From: Bacillus sp. BP-3
Lineage (GTDB): Bacteria > Bacillota > Bacilli > Bacillales > Bacillaceae_G
Direction: 5' to 3'
DNA length: 64,000 bases
NCBI RefSeq assembly: GCF_028401955.1
Contig: NZ_JAQOTJ010000011.1
Span: 1 to 64,000 of the forward strand
Shown here: one piece after another, positions 27,965 to 35,464 of the stretch
Numbering within the stretch: position 1 is the first letter of the stretch
Layout of the letters: every line of letters begins with the position of its first letter
Translations under genes and position numbers: made by a program
The notes under the pieces: generated by a model
Databases searched by the model: none
What the model was told of the DNA's origin: nothing
The model's input: the letters and a program-made list of their open reading frames with translations, nothing else

Positions 27965-28000
27965 AAAAAAATAAAAAAGCTGTGGGGATACCACAGCTTT
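27965..28000 (-). terminator. Leader terminator before the MutS2-like gene
   Basis: AAAGCTGTGG pairs with CCACAGCTTT around TATC, followed on the minus strand by TTTATTTTTTT. It stands about 150 bases before the start codon, so readthrough is needed for expression. Confidence 0.85.
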
Positions 28001-28218
28001 ACATACATTTACAAGACATGTGTAGAAACAAATATTTATTATTAAACAAACCTTCTTGAAATAAAGGTTTAACTCTTTAATAATAAATACCACTACATGC
28101 TTTATAAAGTGTTGTAGGTATCTTCATAGGTAACTTAAATAAATCCATGACCAAATACAGGGTACATATTGATAGAAAAATACCCTTCGTCATCAGATTT
28201 ATTTCATTAAATTTTTGC

Positions 28219-28242
28219 CTATTTAGATACTACTCCGCTCAC
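28219..28242 (-). CDS. Possible leader peptide MSGVVSK
   Basis: GTG start at 28242 preceded by GAGGTG with a six-base spacer; seven codons then TAG. An in-frame ATG further up (28277-28279) would give a 19-residue version. The stop lies inside the 5' arm of the leader helix, so a paused ribosome would open that helix, as in ribosome-mediated attenuation. Only sequence logic supports it. Confidence 0.45.
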   Translation of the reverse strand: MSGVVSK

Positions 28243-28360
28243 AAAAAGCACCTCGTCTAATTTATTTTTTATTCTCATTGAAATCTAAATTATGGAATTA
28301 TTATACTATATGTACAAATTCAAGTAAAGGTACATAAAATTGTTCTTTTCATCATAATTA

Positions 28361-29071
28361 CTATTTCTTTCTAAACAGCGCTGTCCAAAGAAATGCTTCC
28401 CCAAACACTTCATTCGGCTGCTTAATTTCTTTCATTTTACGCAGTTCAATAACCTCAAACTCTTGAAAAACATCACGTAGTTTCTCTTCTGAATACGCAA
28501 TTCCTCCCTGTAAACTCCAGCTTCGATATACATCCCAATCTGATATTTCTGAACCATTTTTTTCATCTAATTCTCCCGCAGCAAAGCACGTTAAACCAAA
28601 ATACCCGTTTGGCTTTAATGCTTGTTTGACTAACTCCACATAATGAATTCTTCTGTGAGGCGGGATATGATGTAAACAACCTGAATCATATACGAAATTA
28701 TATTGGTTATAGGCTTGTAAATCGAAAATAGACTTACAAATAAAATGAACAGACACATTTTGCTTAGCCGCTCTTTCTTCCGCCCATTTTATCCCTTCTT
28801 CTGATAAGTCGACTGCATCAACTTCACAGCCTGTTTTTGCTAAATACAAAGCATTTCGACCAGGACCACATCCTAGCTCCAATACTTTTCCTTTTTGAAT
28901 CATACATCTATCAAAATAAGAAACTAAATTTTCATCCGGTACATTAGTAAAGAAAGGTACTTCTTTATCACGATTAGAATAGAACTGATTCCAAAATGGT
29001 TCAGGAGATCTTAATAGAGAGTCTAACATTGTAATCACATCATCCATACTATGTAAAGTTTCATTTTTCAT
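28361..29071 (-). CDS. Class I SAM-dependent methyltransferase
   Basis: 236 residues. Motif I VLELGCGPGRNALYLAK near 68, motif II EVDAVDLSEEG, then FDLQAYNQYNFVYDSGCLHH and IPPHRRIHYVELVKQALKPN. It resembles TehB/thiopurine-type methyltransferases acting on small molecules; the substrate is unknown. Start at 29071 has GGAGGGGAAATTCACTT; an extended -10 (TGGTATAAT) lies at 29111-29119. Its 3' end is close to the promoter of the MutS2-like leader. Confidence 0.88.
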   Translation of the reverse strand: MKNETLHSMDDVITMLDSLLRSPEPFWNQFYSNRDKEVPFFTNVPDENLVSYFDRCMIQKGKVLELGCGPGRNALYLAKTGCEVDAVDLSEEGIKWAEERAAKQNVSVHFICKSIFDLQAYNQYNFVYDSGCLHHIPPHRRIHYVELVKQALKPNGYFGLTCFAAGELDEKNGSEISDWDVYRSWSLQGGIAYSEEKLRDVFQEFEVIELRKMKEIKQPNEVFGEAFLWTALFRKK

Positions 29072-29402
29072 AAGTGAATTTCCCCTCCAATAAATTATAG
29101 CTACCATAACATTATACCAAATATTAACTGTATTCTGCTTTAGTATTTTAAATAATTAGAATATTTAAAATGGACTTAAGTTCCATAAAAATAAGAATAG
29201 ATACAAACAAAGTGTTTAGAAATATAAATCCCCCTTCATTTTTATCCCTATGTTTCATTGATCCAACTAATCCTCTTTGTTTTAGAAAATAGTACAAGCC
29301 CCTTCTAATCTCTTACATAATCTATCATAGGAATCAATTTTCACAACTCATAATCCTCATTACCTAATATATAAATTTATCGAAAGGTGAGTGAAACTAT
29401 TA
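29072..29402. other. Intergenic region with an extended -10 promoter
   Basis: Holds the leftward promoter of the methyltransferase (TTTGGTATAATG on the minus strand, -10 at 29111-29116). Otherwise plain AT-rich sequence without a gene or clear repeat. Confidence 0.5.
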
Positions 29403-29630
29403 ATGATTCGTTTTTTGATTAGTGCTGAGTTTTGGGTAACAACAGTTATAATTATTCTTTTTTCTTTTGTCTTAGGTAAAGGTGATTTTATAGATGGATT
29501 TAACGAGTTAGCAAATATAAAACAAAATTTAGACTGGTATGTTTGGGCATATGTAATTTATAGATTACATCATCATCACAATCTCTTAGAAGTAATAAAG
29601 AAAGGCAGTGATAAAAAAGATACAAGTTAA
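29403..29630 (+). CDS. Small membrane protein
   Basis: 75 residues. One clear helix at the start (FLISAEFWVTTVIIILFSFVLG) and a second amphipathic one near WYVWAYVIYRL, followed by HHHHNLLEVIKKG and a charged tail. No family recognised. ATG at 29403 (with GGTGAG upstream) is preferred over GTG at 29391, which overlaps the site. Its stop is followed by a terminator at 29718. Confidence 0.6.
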   Translation: MIRFLISAEFWVTTVIIILFSFVLGKGDFIDGFNELANIKQNLDWYVWAYVIYRLHHHHNLLEVIKKGSDKKDTS

Positions 29631-29717
29631 ACCATTTCTGCATACTGTTTACGAAGATGATACATTCGCCATCAGCATGGATTTCTCAGCCGCGCCCTAT
29701 TTCTCTTGCATGTATAT

Positions 29718-29750
29718 AAAAGAGCCTCTCTCTAAACGAGTGGCTCTTTT
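29718..29750. terminator. Bidirectional terminator
   Basis: AAAAGAGCC pairs with GGCTCTTTT between convergent genes (small membrane protein and MBL hydrolase). Confidence 0.85.
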
Positions 29751-29778
29751 GTATTAAATGTCGTTCTTCGAAATGAAG

Positions 29779-30645
29779 TTACAAGTTAACCATTTCATAA
29801 CCATTTACAAAGTACGCTATTGTTTCTAACTCATCTTCGTTTAATTCTCGATCAAGTTCTTGTTTATATGCCGCTTTTATTTTTTCTACATCGCCTTTAT
29901 GTATTTCCGTGTATGTACCTACTGTTTTTAGCAAACGAATCTCTTGCAAAAATTCATTTCGATCAATTGCTTTTCCGTGCGAAAGAATATAGGTCTCAGC
30001 ATCAAATTTCTCTAATTCTTGTATTAATTCAAACATTCGTTTCGTTGTATAGTTCCACTTCGAAGAAAAAATATCTGCATAGATACAATCCCCTAAAAAC
30101 AATATCTTTTCTTCTTTAATATAAATGACAACGGAGTCATGTGAATGGTCACCTCCCACATGCTTTAACACACATGTCACATCACCAAGATCTAATTCAA
30201 GTTGTTTCTGAAACGTTAATGACGGTAAGACAATTTGAATATTTCTTGGTTGTTCACTGAATTCTTTTTTTATACAACTAGCACAAAATTCAATTTCTTT
30301 ACCTTCTATTACTCGAGTGTCCAAGGCCTCATCTGTCCATTCATAAGAAACGAGTGTATGCATCTCTTTTTTTGTTTCACTATGTGCGATAGACAAAGCA
30401 TTTTTTAATACAGGTAATCCAAAAATATGATCCCAATGCCAGTGTGTTAATGCAACGAAATCTGGATTTGAGATGTTCTGTTTGTTTAACATTTCTAAAA
30501 ACAAATGTGCATGTGCTTCTGAATTACCAGCATCTATCATCAAAGTCTTTTCTTTTCCAACTACCATTCCTAAGATAGGTCTATCTGTTTCAGAAACAGG
30601 TGTCATATACCAAAATGAATGTCCTATTTTTTTTATTTGCTGCAT
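29779..30645 (-). CDS. Metallo-beta-lactamase-fold hydrolase
   Basis: 288 residues. The zinc motif THWHWDHIFG near 75, a later GGDHSHDS, then FLGDCIYADI and LSHGKAID give the full ligand set of the MBL fold. Such proteins hydrolyse thioesters, lactones or phosphodiesters; the substrate is not readable. Start at 30645 has TGGAGGCAATAGTT. A C-terminal helical part (about 215-288) is extra. Stand-alone gene. Confidence 0.88.
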   Translation of the reverse strand: MQQIKKIGHSFWYMTPVSETDRPILGMVVGKEKTLMIDAGNSEAHAHLFLEMLNKQNISNPDFVALTHWHWDHIFGLPVLKNALSIAHSETKKEMHTLVSYEWTDEALDTRVIEGKEIEFCASCIKKEFSEQPRNIQIVLPSLTFQKQLELDLGDVTCVLKHVGGDHSHDSVVIYIKEEKILFLGDCIYADIFSSKWNYTTKRMFELIQELEKFDAETYILSHGKAIDRNEFLQEIRLLKTVGTYTEIHKGDVEKIKAAYKQELDRELNEDELETIAYFVNGYEMVNL

Positions 30646-30782
30646 AACTATTGCCTCCATTTTTGACTACAAAAAATTTCCACCCAAGAAATTTCTTAGC
30701 TTTATATTTTAATTACTAGAATCGAATATTTTAATCTTTTTTGCGATACGAACTCACCTTTCAATTATATGACAATTAAAAA

Positions 30783-31043
30783 TTACTTTACAATGATGAA
30801 AAACTCTCCTATCATTTCTTTCTGCGCATGTTGAAAAGTTTCTAAAATCAGTTCTGCATAAGAACTAAGAAATTTCTTACCCTCTTCAAAACATGCCCAT
30901 TCAATTGCTAAAGGAAGAGTTATCCAGTACCATAAAGGATCAGCATTTTCTCCATAGTAATCAGGTAATTCTAGCCTTTCCTTTAATATTTTATGTAAAG
31001 CCTCTTTGCTTATAAATTCATGTCCATTCAATATTTTTTTCAT
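30783..31043 (-). pseudogene. Degenerate barstar-type ribonuclease inhibitor
   Basis: 86 codons: MKKILNGHEF, ALHKILKERLELPDYYGENA, DPLWYWITLPLAIEW. Intact barstars read YGENLDALWDCLTGW here; the second inhibitory Asp and about four neighbouring residues are missing. The start codon abuts a bcr-like repeat and no Shine-Dalgarno remains (ACCCCT precedes ATG). So the protein is probably neither well made nor able to block a barnase. No barnase gene is nearby. It could still be a diverged functional form, less likely. Confidence 0.7.
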
Positions 31044-31191
31044 AGGGGTATCGCTACATGCCCATCAACTTAAGAAATGAATTGTTCCCCAAAACAAAAA
31101 ATGAGCCGAATTCTCATAAATAACTGTGAAAAGGTGAATTTTTCGTTTTGGGAGGTTTCTCAAATATTAGCTTGATGGTGATGTGGAGGTA
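31044..31191. repeat. bcr1-like palindromic repeat, copy 2
   Basis: About 148 bp. Left end GGGGTATCGCTACATGCCCA TCAACTTAAG, right end ATTAGCTTGATGGTGATGTG GAGGTATCCC; the ends are near inverted copies. Inner arms CCCCAAAAC and GTTTTGGGAGG also pair. It starts immediately before the barstar start codon. Confidence 0.75.
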
Positions 31192-31213
31192 TCCCATATT
31201 AATATTTTCTTAG

Positions 31214-31558
31214 TTATTTTAATCTTAATTTTGCACATAATCGATACAAAAAGTATAGTCCATGTAACTGTTCTTGATTACGTTTATTTAAATGTTGTTG
31301 GCACTCCTCGACAATGCTTTTTGCCCCTTCAATATTGTATTCCTCCAAATTTCTAATAGATTTTTTTAATTGAACAATTTCGTGTGAATACACAGCTTCT
31401 TATGTAAGCTTCATTAACAAAATTTTAATAAACTGATATGAATTAAAATAGCGATAATTATTTTCACCTCTCTTTGAATTAACATATCTCTCTTTTTCCT
31501 AATATCGTATAGTAGAAGTAGAAATTTTCGCTTTATTTGCTACCTCTCCAATCGTCAT
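31214..31558 (-). pseudogene. Decayed MerR-family regulator
   Basis: The start reads MTIGEVANKAKISTSTIRYY, a perfect MerR helix-turn-helix opening, then a stop. Further on in other frames come RGENNYRYFNSYQFIKILLM (second MerR DNA-binding segment) and, from about 31395 to 31214, AVYSHEIVQLKKSIRNLEEY NIEGAKSIVEECQQHLNKRN and a coiled-coil tail. At least two frame breaks separate the parts, so the gene is dead. No other gene lies in this stretch. Confidence 0.75.
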
Positions 31559-31588
31559 TAGGTTATTTCCTAATGACGTTATAAAATT

Positions 31589-31628
31589 AGGACCGTACAT
31601 ATTAGACATATCTAAAATGTACGGTCCT
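31589..31628. terminator. Terminator hairpin
   Basis: AGGACCGTACAT pairs with ATGTACGGTCCT and runs into TTTTGTTT. It lies between the kinase-like gene (leftward, ends 31681) and the MerR remnant. Confidence 0.8.
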
Positions 31629-31680
31629 TTTGTTTACTAGTGGTTCACTTATCTAACTTAAAGATAAGTATGTAGTCCTT

Positions 31681-32340
31681 TTACAATTTGAATTTCTTTT
31701 TAAGCTTCTTATATTTTCTATATGAACGTCTAACAATGTTTAACATGAAATACGGTATTTTAACAGGGAAAGGCAATTTATAAATGAAAGGCAAGTAAAC
31801 TGTAAAATATGCCTTTTCTAGGTCTCTCCACTTACTATCTTCTTTTGTTTTTAAGAAATCAGATACATCGACTACATATCCCCTTCCGTTTTCCATCATC
31901 ACATTTTTCCCGTGAACATCACAAGGAGTTAATCCTTGTTCCCTTGCATACGCTAAAGCTTCATTGATATCAAGGATTACCTGCTTAGGAATTCTAATCC
32001 CCTTATGAATAGCATCGTATAAGGTAATTTCTTTTAAACGTTTCAATACTATGAAATTTTCTCCTTTATATATAAGCTTCGAATAAGAAGGATGATTTCC
32101 GATTCTTCGGTATACTTCTGACTCTTTTTCAATTCCTTCTCCTTCTCGCGCGTAAACTTTCACTACCCAATCTTTGTATTCTTTGTGCATAAATACTGCG
32201 GCATAATTACCTGCCCCTAAACACTTCCAAAGTCTAGGAATATCTTTAACTACTACAGGCTCGAATTCATCCTCACTTCTTATGCTTACCTCTTTTAATA
32301 ATTCGTCCTTTATCAATCCCACAAAACTATTTATACTCAT
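31681..32340 (-). CDS. Protein kinase-like protein
   Basis: 219 residues with a small kinase-like fold: glycine loop CLGAGNYAAVF near 42, Lys in WVVKVYAR, catalytic loop CDVHGKNVMM near 158 (His-x-x-x-Asn type) and VVDVSDF as the metal-binding DFG equivalent. The basic C-terminus (RRSYRKYKKLKKKFKL) may contact membrane or nucleic acid. It belongs with small atypical Ser/Thr or aminoglycoside-phosphotransferase-like kinases of unknown target. Start at 32340 has GGAGTGGAA; ATG at 32343 is also possible. Confidence 0.75.
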   Translation of the reverse strand: MSINSFVGLIKDELLKEVSIRSEDEFEPVVVKDIPRLWKCLGAGNYAAVFMHKEYKDWVVKVYAREGEGIEKESEVYRRIGNHPSYSKLIYKGENFIVLKRLKEITLYDAIHKGIRIPKQVILDINEALAYAREQGLTPCDVHGKNVMMENGRGYVVDVSDFLKTKEDSKWRDLEKAYFTVYLPFIYKLPFPVKIPYFMLNIVRRSYRKYKKLKKKFKL

Positions 32341-32483
32341 CATTTCCACTCCGATTTTGTTAAAAGGGGTCCCATCCACATTTTAAAATGAATATGTCAA
32401 AACATATACAATTTAATTTTCCTCATGTTAGTTTAGAATAAAGATTGATTAAAAATCACTCTAAACCCTTGATTATACTGCAT

Positions 32484-32535
32484 ATAAAAAGCCATTGTTT
32501 TGAACAAAGATTGATCGAAACGATGGCTCTTTTCT
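32484..32535. repeat. Hairpin with conserved AAAGATTGAT loop, copy 2
   Basis: AAAAAGCCATTGTTT pairs with GAAACGATGGCTCTTTT around a loop with ACAAAGATTGATC. The stem differs from copy 1 but is kept by matching changes on both sides. An AAAGTTTGATAAATTAAT motif follows at about 32563. No gene lies in 32341-32721. Confidence 0.6.
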
Positions 32536-32721
32536 ATTTTTCAGAACCCCCTTTTTATAAAAAAGTTTGATAAATTAATGCACCTTATTGAACAAACGCA
32601 CCCAATAATTTAAGTGAATAAATTCACATTTATAATGTCTCTCAAATATAATATCAGTTTATATATTCACAATTCTTCTCTAGCAGGTCCTTCATTAAAT
32701 CTTTAGATAAATTGTAATTTG

Positions 32722-33426
32722 TTAATCGATATGCTTGTGTAACCACTGCTCAAATACCTTCAACTGTTCTTCAGTATGAAAGTAATGTTCACCTGCTTCC
32801 ATGACCTCTAATTCACAACAGTGTTTTTTTGTAAAATTGTTAATAGTTTCAAATTCACACAGTTCATCCTTGGCTCCATACATAATATATGTATCTGTAT
32901 TCCATATATTAATAGGATGTTCTTTTACATAGCATAAATAATCCCAATATAACTTTTGACCACTAGGTGTTTCTATAGTCATTTCTTTTTGCAAAAGCTC
33001 TGGTGTTACATTAAACCATCTCATCATATTTTCGATAATTCGTTCCATATTAACTACTGGCGATAAAAATAATGCCTTTTTTAACACATCATTTTGATAT
33101 GCTAAAAGGCTAAAATAAGCTCCCATGCTACATGCAAACAAGCTTACTTCTTTCCAATGTTCTTTTGCGTAATTCATAATTATAGATAATTCATTAACAC
33201 AAAACTGTACTTTGCAAGGAGTATTATCATTTTTTCTTTCTCCATGCTTAGGTAAATCAAAGCTTAATACTTGATAACCTTTTTGATTGGCTTCTTCAGC
33301 TAATATTTGAATAACTGCATCTTCCTTATTTGACATGTTTCCATGTACTGCAATAAAAATTTTCTCACTCTTTTCTCCCCACAAAACCGCGGGAATATTA
33401 CTAATTTTCAAATTATCTTTAAGCAT
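32722..33426 (-). CDS. Alpha/beta hydrolase
   Basis: 234 residues. Oxyanion strand IFIAVHGNMSNKED near 24, nucleophile elbow ACSMGAY (variant of GxSxG) near 105, acid in YGAKDELCE near 187 and His in GEHYFHTEEQ near 215. A small cytoplasmic esterase or acyl hydrolase of unknown substrate. Start at 33426 has TGGAGGAAAT; longer frame to 33477 lacks a site. Monocistronic. Confidence 0.88.
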   Translation of the reverse strand: MLKDNLKISNIPAVLWGEKSEKIFIAVHGNMSNKEDAVIQILAEEANQKGYQVLSFDLPKHGERKNDNTPCKVQFCVNELSIIMNYAKEHWKEVSLFACSMGAYFSLLAYQNDVLKKALFLSPVVNMERIIENMMRWFNVTPELLQKEMTIETPSGQKLYWDYLCYVKEHPINIWNTDTYIMYGAKDELCEFETINNFTKKHCCELEVMEAGEHYFHTEEQLKVFEQWLHKHID

Positions 33427-33721
33427 ATTTCCTCCATAGAATAAGACATATGAGATTGAGCAAAAAATCGCATACATTTTATATTCTTCTACTTAGTTTT
33501 AAAGAAATCAAACTATTCCTAATATATCATGAATGAATTATAATATCTCTCTACATCTGTATAACATCGAGACTGTGAATTAAGTTTGTCGATTTTGATT
33601 CCCTTATTGAGCTGATCTGCTCCGTTAGTGAAATAAGAAATCCTAGCTCACAGGATTTCTTATCAAACTTTACTTTAAGGGTACAACAACGCTCTAAACA
33701 AGAAAAGATGTCTAAATTAAG

Positions 33722-33855
33722 GGCACTGAAAAAGTGATTGTTTTGAAAAAAACATACGCATTTCATCAGTATGTTGAAAACAGAAAGGTCTCTATCAACC
33801 TATATACAGTAGGTGGTAGAGGCCTTCTTTTTATGATGTGGACTTTTTCAGTGGA
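33722..33855. repeat. MITE-like repeat with CACTGAAAAAGT ends, copy 2
   Basis: 134 bp, left GCACTGAAAAAGTG, right GGACTTTTTCAGTGG. The inside differs from copy 1 and has its own hairpin, AAAGGTCTCTATCAACC..GGTGGTAGAGGCCTTCTTTTT. It ends just before the C-terminus of the broken lipoprotein gene. The stretch 33427-33721 has no convincing gene. Confidence 0.6.
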
Positions 33856-33877
33856 CTCGTCTAAATTAGGCATCTTT

Positions 33878-34384
33878 TTATTTAGATACTAGATTATCAA
33901 GTTTCCAATAGGTATCTAATGGATCAATCTTACTGTCCATATATAAATACATATTATTCAAATCTTTTGGTGGATTTTTCATCATAAATGAGATTTCAAA
34001 AGTTAAAGCTTAGCCAACTGGAACATTTTTAAGTTTATCTTCGTATATAGGCATAGGTTAACCTTCATATTTTTGTCCTGTCTTTTCATCTTTAACGAAA
34101 TATTTTATTTCTGAAAGATCAATTGCTTTTCCATCGTTTCGAACATTATTGATCGTAACATGAGTTGTAATGTTCTCCGTGTTATCTACTGTTTCATATT
34201 TTGCGTTTTCAACTGTCGCCCTGTAAAATCCGCCTTTTATAAATTCTCCATATAGTAGTGCATCCTTTTCCATATTTTCAGATATTTCTTTCGATTTCTT
34301 TGGTTGAGTAGTTTCTTCACTACAAGCTGCCATTAAGCTTGTAAGTATAAATGCTGTACATGTTATTTTTATTAAAGATTTCAT
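33878..34384 (-). pseudogene. Lipoprotein gene with two in-frame stop codons
   Basis: Starts MKSLIKITCTAFILTSLMAA CSEE, a lipoprotein signal with lipobox. The first 108 codons contain TTHVTINNVRNDGKAIDLSE IKYFVKDEKTGQKYEG, then TAA at 34058. The same frame goes on as PMPIYEDKLKNVPVG, TAA at 34010, ALTFEISFMMKNPPKDLNNM YLYMDSKIDPLDTYWKLDNL to the natural stop at 33878. The length of 169 codons and beta-rich pattern fit DUF4352/DUF5067-like lipoproteins. No frameshift is needed, so the decay looks recent. Confidence 0.8.
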
Positions 34385-34597
34385 AGGGCTCCCTTTCTAT
34401 ATCCAACAAATTAAAACATAAGGATAATTTTACATTAAAAGGTAATAAAGCGATTTTTTAGAAAATTCATTTTTATCCCTAGAATGATGCGTTATGTTAA
34501 GGTATTCATTGTCTCTATTTAGCTAACAGGCAGTTTAGTTTAATAAGTCCAAATGATAAGATAAAAGAAATAATGGTGAATATAGGAGCGATTTAAA

Positions 34598-34981
34598 ATG
34601 GATAACTGGAGAAATAACACGATTTGGTTTGAACAAATACCAGATAATCTTCAAGCTTACTTAAACTTAAAAGAAGATAAATTTAATGAGATACAGCTTG
34701 AAAACATTGAGTATTTAACTCTTTGGCATCATAAAAAGAATAGGCCGGGCAACTTTGTTAGTATTCCAGAAAAGCTCCTCTATCTAGAATTAAACTGGTC
34801 TAATATACAAGATTTCCTTGGGATAGAAAAAATGAATAAATTAAAGCGTTTAGAATTACATTATTGTACTAAAGGACTATTTTTTTCTTCTGTTTCGAGT
34901 AATACAAAGAGACACCCAAGGCTTCTTCTCGTTTTTCACGTTCTCCTACATATATGTATTTATCTACAACAAAAAGTTTAA
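34598..34981 (+). pseudogene. Truncated leucine-rich-repeat protein gene
   Basis: Residues 1-92 read like LRR repeats (IEYLTLWHHKKN, LLYLELNWSNIQDFLGIEKM, NKLKRLELHYC). From about 34870 the frame runs, out of register, through the complementary strand of another truncated gene and ends in unrelated sequence. So the 3' part is lost and replaced. The ATG has TAGGAGCGATTTAAA. A conserved ATGATGCGTTATGTTAA box lies about 110 bases upstream. Confidence 0.65.
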
Positions 34982-35033
34982 TGTTTAAAATTAAACTTAT
35001 CATTAGTATAAAAATAAAAATGATCTTTTTCAT
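34869..35033 (-). pseudogene. Truncated gene for a secreted or membrane protein
   Basis: Starts MKKIIFIFILMISLILNIKL, a signal peptide or membrane anchor, then FVVDKYIYVGEREKREEALG VSLYYSKQKKK. A good site (GGGAGGTTAT) precedes the ATG. The frame ends exactly where the LRR gene loses its similarity, so both genes were cut at one junction near 34870, as expected from a deletion that joined two convergent genes. Confidence 0.6.
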
Positions 35034-35187
35034 ATAACCTCCCATAAAACAAAAAATGAGATTAATATCAACAATTACCAAAACTTAAATTGTTTTTTAA
35101 TCTCATTCAATCATACAATAAATATAAATTTTTATCCGCAAAGTGAAATATTACACCAAAAATTATATTTTAGTGTGGTTTTGAAAC

Positions 35188-35267
35188 AAAGTTTGATAAT
35201 TTATAATAAAGATTGATTATTTGAAATAAAGTTCGATAATTCATAAAAAAGTTTGATACAATATGTT
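35188..35267. repeat. Four tandem 20-base repeats
   Basis: Units start at 35188, 35208, 35228 and 35248: AAAGTTTGATAATTTATAAT, AAAGATTGATTATTTGAAAT, AAAGTTCGATAATTCATAAA, AAAGTTTGATACAATATGTT. The period is exact at 20 bases, about two helical turns, and the array ends at the -35 box of the satA leader promoter. Single related motifs occur near 2990, 32563 and 36200. Confidence 0.7.
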
Positions 35268-35464
35268 GACAAGTTGGATTGCGAGAATACAACAAACGAG
35301 CCATTTTATGGAATAAAATATTAAAGTCAACTATGAGGGAGGGATTGTTTATGTTATTTGAGTATGACACATAACTTTTTTCAATTTTTATAAGAGGTCC
35401 TCCATATTACAATACGTTTAGGTAGCACATCCCTTAGGTTACAAATAATATGGGAGGTCTAAAA
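35266..35464 (+). promoter_or_regulatory. Promoter and translational-attenuator-like leader of satA
   Basis: TTGACA at 35266-35271 and TACAAC at 35288-35293 (16-base spacer) form a likely promoter. After a seven-codon leader ORF, CCATATTA (35402-35409) and CCT (35399-35401) pair with TAATATGG (35446-35453) and AGG (35455-35457). That hides the GGGAGG site (35452-35457) of satA. The layout matches translational attenuators of ermC and cat genes. Confidence 0.65.
35351..35374 (+). CDS. Leader peptide MLFEYDT
   Basis: Seven codons and a stop with a very strong site (GAGGGAGGGATTGTTT before ATG). It lies between the promoter and the hairpin that masks the satA ribosome site. A ribosome stalled here could free the satA site. 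No known stalling peptide was recognised. Confidence 0.5.
   Translation: MLFEYDT

Larger units (their letters stand above)
27817..28330 (-). promoter_or_regulatory. Structured leader RNA of the MutS2-like gene
   Basis: Minus-strand promoter: -35 TTTACT at 28323-28328, 17-base spacer, -10 TATAAT at 28300-28305. The leader holds a helix between 28218-28233 and 28114-28130 (GTAGTATCT..ATAGG with CCTAT..AGATACCTAC) closing over a hairpin AAATAAAT/ATTTATTT with inner ATGAC/GTCAT and GGGTA/TACCC. A long hairpin at 28033-28089 and a terminator at 27965-28000 follow. Segment 28115-28128 can instead pair perfectly (14 bases) with 27855-27868. This alternative pairing and the terminator point to attenuation or a riboswitch; I recognise no known class. 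Confidence 0.7.

Noticed and set aside
28141-28200. CUGAUGA..GAA in the MutS2-like leader as a hammerhead ribozyme
   Set aside because: No stem II between CUGAUGA and GAA and no matching cleavage site; the bases fall in an internal loop of a simple hairpin.
28141-28250. Leader as a lysine riboswitch (GAGGTGC, AGTA and CGAAGG look similar)
   Set aside because: The expected five-way junction and long P2-P4 arms cannot be formed, and the downstream gene has no link to lysine.
33551-33766. 71-codon open frame on the minus strand
   Set aside because: It begins inside a MITE-like repeat, has no ribosome site and no recognisable protein pattern.
35188-35267. Short CRISPR-like array
   Set aside because: Units are contiguous with no spacers and are AT-rich and degenerate; no cas genes in the window.
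35170-35370. 66-codon open frame on the minus strand
   Set aside because: It runs through the tandem repeats, promoter and leader of satA on the opposite strand. The repeated DNA explains it better.
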